The position numbers were made by a program, and so were the translations under genes. A stretch of 64,000 nt of DNA, from assembly GCA_902624095.1 (NCBI GenBank), contig CACNWB010000001.1, positions 1 through 64,000 of the forward strand. The letters are read 5' to 3'. The notes under the pieces are model-generated. The model had not been told where the DNA came from, ran no database searches, and saw only the letters and a program-made list of their open reading frames with translations. This DNA comes from an uncultured PS1 clade bacterium. Lineage in GTDB: Bacteria; Pseudomonadota; Alphaproteobacteria; RS24. Below are positions 37,782-47,519 of the stretch, in pieces; within the stretch, counting starts at the first letter, position 1; every line of letters begins with the position of its first letter.

Positions 37782-39902
37782 ATGAGACAAATCCTTCAAA
37801 ACCTCTCCACGGGTGAGTCCCAAATTGTCGAAGCGCCCGCACCGCAGGCGCGTCAGGGCAATCTTTTAATCGACACCACCGTATCTTTGATTTCCCCTGG
37901 GACCGAGAGGATGTTGGTTGATTTCGGAAAATCCAGTCTGATCGAAAAGGCGCGCAGCCAGCCGGACAAAGTGCGGCAGGTGCTTGACAAGGTGGCAACT
38001 GACGGTTTGATGACTACCGTGGATGCAGTGCGCTCGAAACTCGGGCAACCGATCCCTCTGGGTTACTGCAATGTTGGTCTGGTTCGCGACGCAGGGGCGG
38101 AGGGGTTCAAGCCAGGTGACCGTGTCGTATCTAATGGGCCCCATGCGGATGTGGTCAGCGTACCCAAAAACCTCTGTGCGAAAATTCCCGAAAGTGTTAG
38201 CGACGAGGCTGCAAGTTTCACCGTGGTTGCCAGTATAGGGCTTCAGGGGATGCGTCTTGCTAAGCCTACCTTGGGAGAGGCTTTTGTGGTCACAGGCGTT
38301 GGCTTGATCGGCCTATTGACCGTGCAGATGTTACGCGCGCAGGGCTGCCGCGTTTTGGCCATCGATTTCGACGTGGCCAAACTGGAACTGGCACGCGGCT
38401 TTGGCGCCGAAACCTGTAACCCTGGTGCGGGGGAAGATCCTGTAGCTGCAGGAATGGCCTTTAGTCGCGGACATGGCGTGGACGGTGTGATCGTTACAGC
38501 CGCGACCAAGTCAAGCGATCCTATCACCCAGGCCGCGCAGATGTGCCGTAAACGTGGGCGTATCGTGTTGGTTGGCGTGACTGGACTGGACCTCAACCGC
38601 GCCGACTTCTTCGAGAAAGAACTGACCTTTCAGGTGTCCTGCTCCTATGGACCCGGCCGCTATGATCTCACATATGAGGAAGGTGGTCGGGATTATCCAT
38701 TTGGTTTTGTACGCTGGACTGAGCAACGAAATTTCGAAGCGGTTCTGGATATGCTGACCTCAGGAGCATTGGATGTAGGCGCCCTCATCAGTCACAGTGT
38801 GCCTTTTGATGATGCCCCGCGCGCCTATCAGTTGTTGTCATCAGACAGGGCTGCACTCGGCATTCTACTGAAATACACACAGGCCACCGAGCAGCGCCAT
38901 GTACGCGACGTTACCTTAAACGACAGAGTTCATGAGGCCTCCGGCAAAGCGGTTATAAGCTTTGTCGGGGCAGGCAATTACGCCTCTCGCATATTAATCC
39001 CGGCCTTCAAGGCCTCTGGAGCGACCCTGCACAGCATCGCCTCAGCTGGCGGGATTAGCGCGGTCGCGCATGGGAGGCGGACTGGCTTTGTGAAGGCCAC
39101 CTCAGACACCGACGGGTTAATCGCCAACCCGGAGATCAACTCAGTAGCCATCGTAACGCGGCACAACAGTCATTCCCGTCTGACAGCCCAGGCATTGCGC
39201 GCTGGCAAGCATGTGTTCGTTGAAAAGCCCCTGGCGTTGACGCATGAGGAACTCGCCGACGTAAAAAATGCGCATGCTGAGAGCGGGACGCTCCTGATGG
39301 TTGGTTTCAATCGCCGCTTTGCTCCGCAGGTTCAGACAATAAAACGGCTCTTGGGTAAGGTGACAGCGCCCAAGAGCTTTATAATGATGATGAATGCGGG
39401 CTCGATATCCGCTGATCATTGGACGCAAGATATTGCGACGGGTGGTGGGCGGATTATCGGAGAGGCCTGTCACTATATTGACCTCATGCGGTTTCTAGCT
39501 GGAGCTCCGATCACATCGGTTCAAGCTCGGCGCATGGGCGACACAAATGCGGAGTCGATAACTGAAGACAAGGCTTCTATCACCTTAGGATTCGAGGACG
39601 GGTCTTTCGGAACCATCCATTACCTTGCCAATGGCGGTGCGTCCTTCGCCAAGGAGCGGATCGAGGTCTTTGCGGCCGGACGAACCTTGCAGATCGATAA
39701 CTTCCGGAAGATGCGCGGCTTCAATTGGCCTGGCTTCAAGAAACAGAATCTTTGGCGTCAAGATAAGGGTCAGGCACTTTGCGCAACAGCCTTCGTGCAG
39801 GCAGTCGAGGCTGGCGGCGCAGCGCCGATCCCGGCGTCTGAATTGTTTGAGGTCGCCGAGGTCACCATCGACGTGGCTGAAATTCTGCGTGCCCAGACGT
39901 GA
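37782..39902 (+). CDS. Bi-domain oxidoreductase (MDR plus Gfo/Idh/MocA fusion)
   Basis: A 706-residue fusion. Residues 1-360 are a medium-chain dehydrogenase (SLISPGTERMLVDFGKSSL, VTGVGLIGLLTVQML). Residues about 370-700 are a Gfo/Idh/MocA domain (AVISFVGAGNYASRILIPAF, HVFVEKPLALTHEEL, GRIIGEACHYIDLM). Such fusions are common in EPS loci, usually beside a heparinase-like gene as here. ATG 37782 starts MRQILQNLSTGESQIVEAP like the family. Substrate unknown. Its stop overlaps the next GTG start. Confidence 0.88.
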   Translation: MRQILQNLSTGESQIVEAPAPQARQGNLLIDTTVSLISPGTERMLVDFGKSSLIEKARSQPDKVRQVLDKVATDGLMTTVDAVRSKLGQPIPLGYCNVGLVRDAGAEGFKPGDRVVSNGPHADVVSVPKNLCAKIPESVSDEAASFTVVASIGLQGMRLAKPTLGEAFVVTGVGLIGLLTVQMLRAQGCRVLAIDFDVAKLELARGFGAETCNPGAGEDPVAAGMAFSRGHGVDGVIVTAATKSSDPITQAAQMCRKRGRIVLVGVTGLDLNRADFFEKELTFQVSCSYGPGRYDLTYEEGGRDYPFGFVRWTEQRNFEAVLDMLTSGALDVGALISHSVPFDDAPRAYQLLSSDRAALGILLKYTQATEQRHVRDVTLNDRVHEASGKAVISFVGAGNYASRILIPAFKASGATLHSIASAGGISAVAHGRRTGFVKATSDTDGLIANPEINSVAIVTRHNSHSRLTAQALRAGKHVFVEKPLALTHEELADVKNAHAESGTLLMVGFNRRFAPQVQTIKRLLGKVTAPKSFIMMMNAGSISADHWTQDIATGGGRIIGEACHYIDLMRFLAGAPITSVQARRMGDTNAESITEDKASITLGFEDGSFGTIHYLANGGASFAKERIEVFAAGRTLQIDNFRKMRGFNWPGFKKQNLWRQDKGQALCATAFVQAVEAGGAAPIPASELFEVAEVTIDVAEILRAQT

Positions 39903-41707
39903 GCTTCAGCCTGACACAGGCCAGGACTTACGCTCGGCTCGGGCCGACAAACATCGCACGAATTGCGGTCTATAGATTGGGATTAAAAAGCGGATGGCAT
40001 CCGGTTCAGCGGCTGATGGCTCCGGTAGCGCAGCCACCGTTTTTTCGGGATATTGAAGCGCGCAGCCAGAAGGCCGAACCGAACCACAGCTGGGACGACA
40101 GTCTCTGTTGGTTCGGCTGCCGCCGCGTGCCGTTGCCCGATACTCCGCCCGACTGGTTCGCCAACCCATTCTCGAAAACTACCCAACCCGACGCCAGCCG
40201 CGACTGGTGGCACATCCCGGATTTTGGCACCGGGGATATCAAGGGGCTTTGGGAGCTATCGCGTTTGGATTGGGCTATCGCCTGGGCAACGACTTCGGCC
40301 TGTGGTGATGCGCAGGCTCTGGAACGCCTGAACTTTTGGCTTGCCGACTGGACCTATCGTAATCCCCCCTACAAGGGGCCGAACTGGAAATGCGGGCAAG
40401 AGGCCTCAATCCGGGTGATGCACCTGGCTGCTGCAGCCTGGGTTCTTGGGCAGGATCGGACGCCGGAAAAAGGCCTCGTTGACCTTTTACGCACGCATTT
40501 GCAGCGCATCGCGGCAACAACGTCTTACGCGATCGGTCAGCAGAATAACCACGGCACTTCTGAGGCTGCCGCGCTGTTCATCGGTGGCAGCTTTCTGGCT
40601 GGTCACGATTGCCGGGCTGACGCTTGGTCAAGTAGGGGGCGGCGCTTGCTGGAAGATCGCGCGGCGCGCCTTATTGAGACCGACGGCTGTTTTAGCCAGT
40701 ACTCGGTGACCTACCACCGCGTTATGCTGGACACGTACTCTCTGGCCGAGGCGTGGCGCAGGTATCGCGATATGCCAATGTTTTCTGCACAGCTTAGGGA
40801 ACGCCTTGCGGCGGCGACGGATTGGCTTTGGAGTATTACCGAGGCCGAGACCGGTGACGCGCCTAATATCGGTGCGAACGACGGCGCGCGATTGTTGCAA
40901 CTGACCGGCACCGACTACCGTGATTTTCGTCCTTCGATCCAACTCGCAGCTGCGTTATTTCGTGATTCCGATGCCTTCGGTCCTGGGCCTTGGAACAGTC
41001 CCCTCGGCTGGCTTGGTGTAAAAGGGCGAAAGACGTATCGCGCAGCCTCTAGCCAAAGCTTTGATAGGGGCGGTTATCATTTTCTTCGAAATAAATCGAG
41101 CTTGGCGGTGTTGCGTTATCCACGGTTCCGCTTCCGCCCCAGTCAAGCGGACGCTCTGCATGTGGATCTATGGCACAAAGGGGTCAACCTGCTGCGCGAT
41201 GCCGGAACGTATAGTTATAATGCAGAAGGTGCCGAATGGTTCTCAAGTACAGCAGCGCACAACACCATCGAGTTTGATGGGCGCGACCAGATGCCTCGAC
41301 TGGGGCGGTTTCTTTTCGGAGACTGGCTCGAGGCTGAAACAGTTGAACCTGTTTTGGATGATGGAGTTAAAGCAAGTGCAGAGGCGGCATATACGGATGC
41401 TCGAGGTGCTCGGCATCACCGGGCGGTAACACTTAGCGCTGTTTCTTTAATTTGCCGGGATACGATATCCGGGAAATTTGAAGCGGCATGCTTGCGTTGG
41501 CGATTGGCGCCCGGTGAATGGCACATTGAAGGTGATATTGTCCGAAATGGAAATTGTTCGATTGCGATTGAATTCGATGGCATGTCGATCTTCCCTACAC
41601 TCGGTACCACGGAGGAGTCTCGCTACTATCAGCAGAGAATAGCGATTCCGGAGATCTGGGTGGAGGTGAGACGACCTGGAATATTCGTCACGAAAGTCAC
41701 ATTCTGA
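39899..41707 (+). CDS. Heparinase II/III-family protein
   Basis: A 602-residue protein with a GTG start. The N-terminal alpha-toroid contains WKCGQEASIRVMHLAAAAWVL and GQQNNHGTSEAAALFIGG (Asn and His of the family). The C-terminal beta-sandwich includes DALHVDLWHKGVNLLRDAGTY and SSTAAHNTIEFDG. No signal peptide is seen. In EPS loci this family is predicted to be a uronic-acid polysaccharide lyase or modifying protein; it would suit the ManNAcA-type sugars made here. Function unproven. Confidence 0.87.
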   Translation: MSFSLTQARTYARLGPTNIARIAVYRLGLKSGWHPVQRLMAPVAQPPFFRDIEARSQKAEPNHSWDDSLCWFGCRRVPLPDTPPDWFANPFSKTTQPDASRDWWHIPDFGTGDIKGLWELSRLDWAIAWATTSACGDAQALERLNFWLADWTYRNPPYKGPNWKCGQEASIRVMHLAAAAWVLGQDRTPEKGLVDLLRTHLQRIAATTSYAIGQQNNHGTSEAAALFIGGSFLAGHDCRADAWSSRGRRLLEDRAARLIETDGCFSQYSVTYHRVMLDTYSLAEAWRRYRDMPMFSAQLRERLAAATDWLWSITEAETGDAPNIGANDGARLLQLTGTDYRDFRPSIQLAAALFRDSDAFGPGPWNSPLGWLGVKGRKTYRAASSQSFDRGGYHFLRNKSSLAVLRYPRFRFRPSQADALHVDLWHKGVNLLRDAGTYSYNAEGAEWFSSTAAHNTIEFDGRDQMPRLGRFLFGDWLEAETVEPVLDDGVKASAEAAYTDARGARHHRAVTLSAVSLICRDTISGKFEAACLRWRLAPGEWHIEGDIVRNGNCSIAIEFDGMSIFPTLGTTEESRYYQQRIAIPEIWVEVRRPGIFVTKVTF

Positions 41708-41709
41708 TC

Positions 41710-42945
41710 ATGCATGTTCTTTATTTCCATCAGCATTTCTCAACTCCAGAAGGGGCAACGGGAACACGATCTTACGATATGGCGCAAGCCTTGATTCGCG
41801 AGGGCCACGGCGTAACCATGGTTTGTGGGAGCTATTCTCAAGGTAAAACTGGTCTTCTTTTGCCGTTTAAAAATGGCTTTCGTCGTGGCTTTGTGGATGG
41901 CATCGATGTAATTGAGTTTCAATTAAATTACGGTAACGATATGGGGTATCTAAAGCGCACTTGGGCATTTATTAAATTCGCATTTTCATCGACAAAAGTA
42001 GCTCTCCTTGAACCAGCGGATATAGTTTTCGCAACTTCAACGCCATTGACGGCTGGCATTCCGGGGATTTGTGCACGCTGGATTAGGAGAAGGCCATTCG
42101 TCTTCGAGGTCCGTGATCTATGGCCTGAGCTTCCCAAAGCAATGGGAGTGATCACTAACCCAGTTTTTTTGTGGTTTATGGCAGTTATGGAGTGGATTTC
42201 CTACAAGTCTGCAGATCGCCTTATCGGGCTTTCACCGGGAATTGTTGAGGGGATAGCCGCGCGGGGAATTGATAAGTCACGCATCGCAATGATCCCTAAC
42301 GGGAGTGATATCGATTTTTTCTCGGCGACCACCCCAATGTGGCGACCAGAAAATGTGAAGGAAAAGGATTTCCTTGCAATTTTTGCAGGAACTCACGGTG
42401 TCGCAAATGGACTCGATGCGGTTCTGAGTGTGGCTGCAATATTAAAGCGGGAACAACGAAATGATATCAAAATCGTATTGATAGGCCACGGTAGCGAAAA
42501 GGCTTTATTAATGAAACGAGCAGAGAGTGATGCACTTGATAATGTAATTTTTCTTGACCCTGTTGCTAAAACGAATGTTGCTGGTTTGATGGCTGGGGCC
42601 GATATTGGTTTGCAAGTTTTGGCAAATTTTCCGGAATTCTACCGCGGCACTTCGCCTAACAAGTTCTTTGACTATATCGCATCGGGCCTTCCTGTTTTAA
42701 ACAACTACCCAGGATGGTTGGCAGACATGATACAAAAATATAATTGTGGATATGCAGTTAAGCCCGAAATGCCGGAATTATTCGCCGATTCCCTTATTAG
42801 AGCGGCTGATAATCCGGATGAAACTAAAAAGTTAGCCAAAAATGCGCAGAATCTAGCCAAGAGACATTTTGACCGAAGAACTCTTTCTGCGGCTTGGGTG
42901 GAATGGGTGTTAGAAACTCAAAAATCTACTCGTACCGGTTGGTAA
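41710..42945 (+). CDS. WbuB-type glycosyltransferase
   Basis: A 411-residue GT4 protein. HQHFSTPEGATGTRSYDMAQ, FVFEVRDLWPELPKAMG, RIAMIPNGSDIDFF and SPNKFFDYIASGLPVLNN match WbuB and related transferases, which add N-acetyl-fucosamine or similar sugars. It begins 2 bases after the heparinase-like gene. Donor not certain. Confidence 0.9.
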   Translation: MHVLYFHQHFSTPEGATGTRSYDMAQALIREGHGVTMVCGSYSQGKTGLLLPFKNGFRRGFVDGIDVIEFQLNYGNDMGYLKRTWAFIKFAFSSTKVALLEPADIVFATSTPLTAGIPGICARWIRRRPFVFEVRDLWPELPKAMGVITNPVFLWFMAVMEWISYKSADRLIGLSPGIVEGIAARGIDKSRIAMIPNGSDIDFFSATTPMWRPENVKEKDFLAIFAGTHGVANGLDAVLSVAAILKREQRNDIKIVLIGHGSEKALLMKRAESDALDNVIFLDPVAKTNVAGLMAGADIGLQVLANFPEFYRGTSPNKFFDYIASGLPVLNNYPGWLADMIQKYNCGYAVKPEMPELFADSLIRAADNPDETKKLAKNAQNLAKRHFDRRTLSAAWVEWVLETQKSTRTGW

Positions 42946-42998
42946 AAAAAATAATGCGGCTTCTCATTAAAAGAAAAATACATGAAATTGACGTCTGA

Positions 42999-43415
42999 TT
43001 GGGGAAATGTTTGTTTTGCGCCGCATGGTACCAAAATCAGTTTCAGGCCGTTTTGGAGAATACAGATGTATTATATTTCTCGACTTTTTGTTCTGAGGAT
43101 TGGCGCCACGGTCAATCCCTGAACAATCTTGTTGATTATATGATTTCCGGGAAGCCAATCATTGGTTCTTATAGAGGATATCCGTCAATGAAAAACGAGG
43201 CAGATTGTGGTTTATTTGTCGAAGCCGAAAACCCTCAGGCGCTTTTTGAGGCTTTTGTCTTCATGCTGGAAATGCCGACCGCCGAGCGCATTAAAATGGG
43301 TCAGCGAGGATCCAAGCGGATTTTAGTAATCCGTCGCTATTTGAAGCTGGCCGAAAGCTTTTCTGACAGGCTCGATGAAGCAACTGATAAATATAAAAGT
43401 TCCGAACATGCTTGA
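42999..43415 (+). pseudogene. C-terminal remnant of a GT4 glycosyltransferase
   Basis: The 138-codon frame corresponds only to the last third of a glycosyltransferase: QFQAVLENTDVLYFSTF, then GQSLNNLVDYMISGKPIIGS, YRGYPSMKNEADCGLFVEAE and a helical end. The whole acceptor domain and the first half of the donor domain are missing, and no homologous sequence precedes it within the 53 bases after the WbuB-type gene. It still overlaps the aminotransferase start by 8 bases, preserving the old coupling. Confidence 0.8.
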
Positions 43416-44547
43416 ATCATTTGTTGACGTCGTCCGTGAAATTTATGGAGATGGTTTCGTTCCTCTGCACAGGCCGATTTTCTCTGAACACGAGAAAAAC
43501 AGTGTGGCTAAAGTTATTGAAAGCAATTTTGTTTCATCGGCGGGTATGGAAATTGAGGTCTTCGAACGCGAAATGGCCGAATACACTGGTGCAAGCTATG
43601 CCATAGCCACAGTCAACGGCACGGCTGCATTGCATGTTTCGCTAACTCTGGCCGGCGTTAGCGCCGGAACCGAGGTTATCACGCAAGCGGTCAGTTTCGT
43701 TGCTACGGCGAATGCCATTTCATACTGCCAAGGTAAGCCAGTATTCATAGATGTTGAGCGTGACACAATTGGTATGTCTCCTGAGGCGCTAGCAGCGTTT
43801 TTGCAGGCCAATGTTGAAATGCGTCATGGGCAAGCCTTTAACAAGGCTTCTGGCGCACCTATCAGCGCTTGTGTGCCGATGCACAGTTTTGGTCATCCTG
43901 TGCGCATTGATGAAATTGCCGATATCTGTGCTGCCTTTAATATCGCTCTGGTCGAGGATTGTGCCGAATCTCTAGGAAGCCATATCGGCGGCACGCACAC
44001 TGGGCGGGCCGGAAAATTTGCTACTTTCAGTTTTAACGGAAATAAAATTATTACTACCGGCGGTGGAGGGATGATCATCACCGATGACGAAGAATTAGCT
44101 CAGCGTGCCAAACATCTAACGACGACATCAAAACAACCGCACGCTTATGAGTATTTTCATGATGAAGTTGGATTTAATTATCGAATGCCTAATTTAAATG
44201 CTGCAATGGGTCTGGCGCAAATAGAGAAATTGGATAATTTCTTATCACAGAAGCGGATTGTAGCAGAAAGCTATCGAGACTTTTTTGCGTCATTGCCCAT
44301 GGAATTTGTATGGGAGCGCGAAGGTACAAGGGCCAATTTTTGGCTGAATTGTGTGTTGTGCGAGGACCTGGCGGCGCGCAATACATTTTTAGAATATACA
44401 AATGAGGCGGGTATCATGACGCGTCCACTGTGGCAGATGCTGAATCGCTTGCCCATGTATGAAAATTGCGAGACAGACGCTTTGACTCATTCAAATTTTC
44501 TAGCTGAGCGACTGGTAAATATTCCCTCCAGCGTTCCAAAAATTTGA
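43408..44547 (+). CDS. LegC-type sugar-nucleotide aminotransferase
   Basis: A 379-residue PLP aminotransferase of the LegC subfamily. FVDVVREIYGDGFVPLHRPIF is the typical start, followed by TVNGTAALHVSL, LVEDCAESLGSHIGG and the PLP Lys in FSFNGNKIITTGGGGMI. It aminates the 4-keto-6-deoxy sugar made by the dehydratase encoded next. ATG 43408 is preferred over 43375. With the dehydratase and a nearby GNAT it could make a bacillosamine-like or legionaminic-pathway sugar; no NeuB-like synthase is present, which favours the former. Confidence 0.9.
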   Translation: MLESFVDVVREIYGDGFVPLHRPIFSEHEKNSVAKVIESNFVSSAGMEIEVFEREMAEYTGASYAIATVNGTAALHVSLTLAGVSAGTEVITQAVSFVATANAISYCQGKPVFIDVERDTIGMSPEALAAFLQANVEMRHGQAFNKASGAPISACVPMHSFGHPVRIDEIADICAAFNIALVEDCAESLGSHIGGTHTGRAGKFATFSFNGNKIITTGGGGMIITDDEELAQRAKHLTTTSKQPHAYEYFHDEVGFNYRMPNLNAAMGLAQIEKLDNFLSQKRIVAESYRDFFASLPMEFVWEREGTRANFWLNCVLCEDLAARNTFLEYTNEAGIMTRPLWQMLNRLPMYENCETDALTHSNFLAERLVNIPSSVPKI

Positions 44548-44560
44548 ATCGAAAAGGACG

Positions 44561-45751
44561 ATGATGAACACTCTAGGCCTTATTGGACGAAGAACAGAAT
44601 TATTTGGCACGGATATTGGGCGCTGGGATGCCGAATTGCGCGATATTGTGGGAAAGTCCCGATTTTTGGTCATTGGGGGCGCAGGATCAATTGGCCAAGC
44701 GGTTACGCGTCAAATATTCAAAAGGCATCCTCGTTGTCTCCATGTCGTTGATATAAGTGAAAACAACATGGTAGAACTCGTGAGGGACATTCGGAGCACC
44801 CTTGGATACATTGACGGTGAATTTCGGACTTTCGCTATTGATTGTGCCAGCCGAGAATTTCAAGCACTCACAAGTCAAAGCCAAGGATATGACTATGTTC
44901 TTAATCTTTCGGCACTTAAGCATGTGCGGAGTGAAAAAGACCCGTTCACCTTGATGCGCCTGATTGAGGTCAACATTCTTAATACCATTAAGACAATTCA
45001 AACGGCTAAGCAGAAAGCGAGCAAAAAGTATTTTTGCGTATCTACTGACAAAGCCGCAAATCCGGTGAACTTAATGGGCGCGAGCAAGCGCATCATGGAG
45101 ATGTTTCTGATGCGTGAGAGTGAATCGATAGAAATTTCGACTGCCAGATTCGCGAATGTCGCTTTTTCGGATGGCTCACTTTTGCATGGGTTTAATCAAC
45201 GTTTCGCCAAACAACAGCCTATTTCGGCTCCCAATGATGTGCGACGCTATTTCGTTACACCCCAAGAATCCGGGGAGCTTTGCCTTATGTCGTGTTTGCT
45301 CGGTGAAAATAGAGACATATTTTTCCCGAAATTGAGTGACCAGCTTCATTTGACAACTTTCTCCGACATTGCTGAGCGCTATCTCAATAATCTCGGGTAC
45401 GAGCCCTATCATTGTTCGACGGAGGAAGAGGCCAGAGAGCGGGCTCATGAATTAATCGCATACAAGCAATGGCCTTGCTATTTCTTCAAGTCAGATACAT
45501 CGGGAGAAAAGGACTATGAGGAATTTTTCACTGAGAATGAGACTTTGGATATGGAACGATTTAACGATTTAGGCGTGATCAAAAACGAAGCCGTTTACAA
45601 CGCTAAAATGCTCGATAAGTTCTTAGCTTCGATAGATGACCTCCGATCCCAGGCGGTCTGGGAAAAAGCCAAAATTGTCGATTTATTTCATGAAATGATA
45701 CCTGACTTTGTTCACAAAGAGACGGGCAAAGATTTGGACGGCAGAATGTAA
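44561..45751 (+). CDS. UDP-N-acetylglucosamine 4,6-dehydratase family protein
   Basis: A 396-residue SDR of the polysaccharide-biosynthesis dehydratase family. FLVIGGAGSIGQAVTRQIF binds NAD, LNLSALKHVRSEKDP follows, and STDKAANPVNLMGASKR is the active-site region with the MxxxK variant of this family. It forms a 4-keto-6-deoxy sugar for the aminotransferase upstream. The start may be either of two adjacent ATGs. It is a soluble form without the membrane domain found in PglF. Confidence 0.9.
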   Translation: MMNTLGLIGRRTELFGTDIGRWDAELRDIVGKSRFLVIGGAGSIGQAVTRQIFKRHPRCLHVVDISENNMVELVRDIRSTLGYIDGEFRTFAIDCASREFQALTSQSQGYDYVLNLSALKHVRSEKDPFTLMRLIEVNILNTIKTIQTAKQKASKKYFCVSTDKAANPVNLMGASKRIMEMFLMRESESIEISTARFANVAFSDGSLLHGFNQRFAKQQPISAPNDVRRYFVTPQESGELCLMSCLLGENRDIFFPKLSDQLHLTTFSDIAERYLNNLGYEPYHCSTEEEARERAHELIAYKQWPCYFFKSDTSGEKDYEEFFTENETLDMERFNDLGVIKNEAVYNAKMLDKFLASIDDLRSQAVWEKAKIVDLFHEMIPDFVHKETGKDLDGRM

Positions 45752-45753
45752 AT

Positions 45754-46419
45754 ATGCAGCGCTTTTTCGATCTTATTTTGTCGGGCACGGCTTTAGCCAT
45801 ACTTTCGATTATTTTGTTGCCTCTCATGCTCGTTTTGAGACTGACCGGGGAGGGAGAAGTTTTCTTCTTACAGGATAGGGTCGGGCGAGGGGGAAAAATT
45901 TTCAAGCTCTATAAATTTGCAACAATGCTCAAAGACAGCCCCAACATGGATACAGGCACTGTCACAGTCAAAAATGACCCGCGCGTGCTGCCATTAGGTC
46001 GATTTCTCCGCAAAACGAAAATTAATGAATTACCTCAGCTCATAAATGTTTTTGCGGGTGATATGAGTGTGATTGGACCCCGACCTCAAACGCAGAGATG
46101 TTTTGATGCATTTCCCGCAGCGTCGCAGAAAGAAATAGTCAAAGTCCGACCCGGCCTTTCGGGTATTGGGTCAGTTTTCTTTCGAAATGAAGAGGCCATG
46201 TTAAATGAAGCAACGAATGTAAATGAATTTTATGACGATACCGTTATGCCTTACAAAGGAAAGCTGGAAGAATGGTATGTGTCACACATAAATATTTACT
46301 ATTATTTCATCCTTATTGGGGCAACGGTGTGCGTTGTTCTTGGTTTAAACCCTAGATTACTAAGCCATCTATTCGTTGGCTTGCCGACTCCGCCGAAAGA
46401 GCTGGAAGCATGGATATGA
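45754..46419 (+). CDS. PglC-type undecaprenyl-phosphate sugar phosphotransferase
   Basis: A 221-residue monotopic phosphoglycosyltransferase. The N-terminal re-entrant helix (RFFDLILSGTALAILSIILL) precedes VFFLQDRVGRGGKIFKLYKF and KTKINELPQLINVFAGDMSV, ending in IGPRP. The small size fits PglC, which uses UDP-diacetamido-bacillosamine. Neighbouring dehydratase, aminotransferase and GNAT support that substrate. It is a second possible initiator beside the WecA-type enzyme at 11.9 kb. Confidence 0.9.
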   Translation: MQRFFDLILSGTALAILSIILLPLMLVLRLTGEGEVFFLQDRVGRGGKIFKLYKFATMLKDSPNMDTGTVTVKNDPRVLPLGRFLRKTKINELPQLINVFAGDMSVIGPRPQTQRCFDAFPAASQKEIVKVRPGLSGIGSVFFRNEEAMLNEATNVNEFYDDTVMPYKGKLEEWYVSHINIYYYFILIGATVCVVLGLNPRLLSHLFVGLPTPPKELEAWI

Positions 46420-47018
46420 CATCTGGAAACCTTGAAATGGGCACCTATCAAGCCGCAGCACGTCTACACTGTGATCTGATAACAGAGGGTTTTTTGACCA
46501 CGCTAGGTGTTCCGTTTCTTACTCTGCTCTATCGTTCAATTGATCAAGATAGTGATAGCGCATTCTTGGTGGAGGGGGTTGACGGAGAGGTTGTCGGATT
46601 CGTAACTGGCACCTCTGGGATGGGAAGAATTTACAGCAGGCTCTTACTTCAGCCGCATCGGCTTTTATTTGCCTTGAAGGGTTGTTTGTTTTCACCTTTG
46701 AAAATCTATGGAATTCTGGAAATCCTAATGTTTAGTATAATTAAAAAAAATTCGATGCAGCTGCCAAGCGAAGAATTGCTCTCTATTGTTGTGCGCAGAG
46801 ACTTTCAAGGAAATGGCTTTGCAGAAAAGTTGTTTGGCTCCCTTTGCGCTCATTTTGCGTCGAAGGGTGCTCAAAGTTTTAAGATTATAGTGGGAAACGA
46901 CCTTGATCGGGCTCATGCTTTCTATAAAAAAATGGGATGTATCCCCTGCATTGAACTTCAGGTACACAGAGGAAATAATTCAATAGTATATATCAAACAT
47001 CTGAAAGCCTCAGACTAA
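46410..47018 (+). CDS. GNAT-family N-acetyltransferase
   Basis: A 202-residue GNAT protein overlapping the phosphotransferase gene by 10 bases. The acetyl-CoA site is seen as LLSIVVRRDFQGNGFAEKLF (R/Q-x-x-G-x-G/A type), followed by DLDRAHAFYKKMGC. It could acetylate the 4-amino sugar made by the preceding genes, in place of the PglD-type hexapeptide enzyme. That role is inferred from position. Confidence 0.82.
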   Translation: MDMTSGNLEMGTYQAAARLHCDLITEGFLTTLGVPFLTLLYRSIDQDSDSAFLVEGVDGEVVGFVTGTSGMGRIYSRLLLQPHRLLFALKGCLFSPLKIYGILEILMFSIIKKNSMQLPSEELLSIVVRRDFQGNGFAEKLFGSLCAHFASKGAQSFKIIVGNDLDRAHAFYKKMGCIPCIELQVHRGNNSIVYIKHLKASD

Positions 47019-47160
47019 TATATAGAAAAATGGCTTTGGATGCCTAGTTTTTGCAGTTTAGAAAACTCGATATTATGGCTTTGTAATATGCGAGGTATCA
47101 TTTTTATGCCATGTATTAGTTTCAAGGTCTTCACTCCGTCATCACATATCTCAAGCTGGC

Positions 47161-47472
47161 CTGAGCACTGCTCCAGTCTCCCCTCCGAAAAACCTATATG
47201 CCTATGAAGATACAAAACTTGAACGGCTGGCTGCAGGATATCTGTTTGCTATATGTAAGGCGCATGCATTCGTGGATGGCAACAAAAGAAACGCCTGGGC
47301 AGCCATGCGCACCTTTTTAATCATTAATGGCGCGGAGCTAAAATTTGGTGATCTGGAAGCGATCAGGTTTGATGAACAGGTGGCGGCGAGTATTTTCGAT
47401 TTTGAGGATGTGTCTGCGTGGATCAGCGGGCGCTTGGACATGTTGCAATCGTTTTTTACAAAACGAAGCTAA
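47161..47472 (+). pseudogene. 5'-truncated Doc-type (Fic fold) toxin relic
   Basis: The frame from about 47188 reads NLYAYEDTKLERLAAGYLF, then HAFVDGNKRNAWAAMRTFL, the active-site Fic/Doc motif H-x-F-x-D-G-N-K-R, and a Doc-like end. The N-terminal portion, which should precede NLYAYED, is not present and no ATG or antitoxin gene is found upstream. A GTG at 47272 opens a 66-codon frame that could be made, but the protein would be incomplete. A leftover toxin-antitoxin module. Confidence 0.72.
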
Positions 47473-47519
47473 TGTGTCAGTCGGCGCGTTTATCTCACCC
47501 TTGATCTAAATTCTGATAA

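Noticed and set aside
27426-43419. The 12-base sequence ATGCTTGAATCA occurs at both the HisF-relic start and the LegC-type aminotransferase start
   Set aside because: Many 12-base repeats are expected by chance in 64 kb, and flanks are unrelated. I do not take it as a recombination site.
47015-47215. Minus-strand 66-codon frame opposite the Doc relic
   Set aside because: No similarity seen and it overlaps the recognisable toxin relic.
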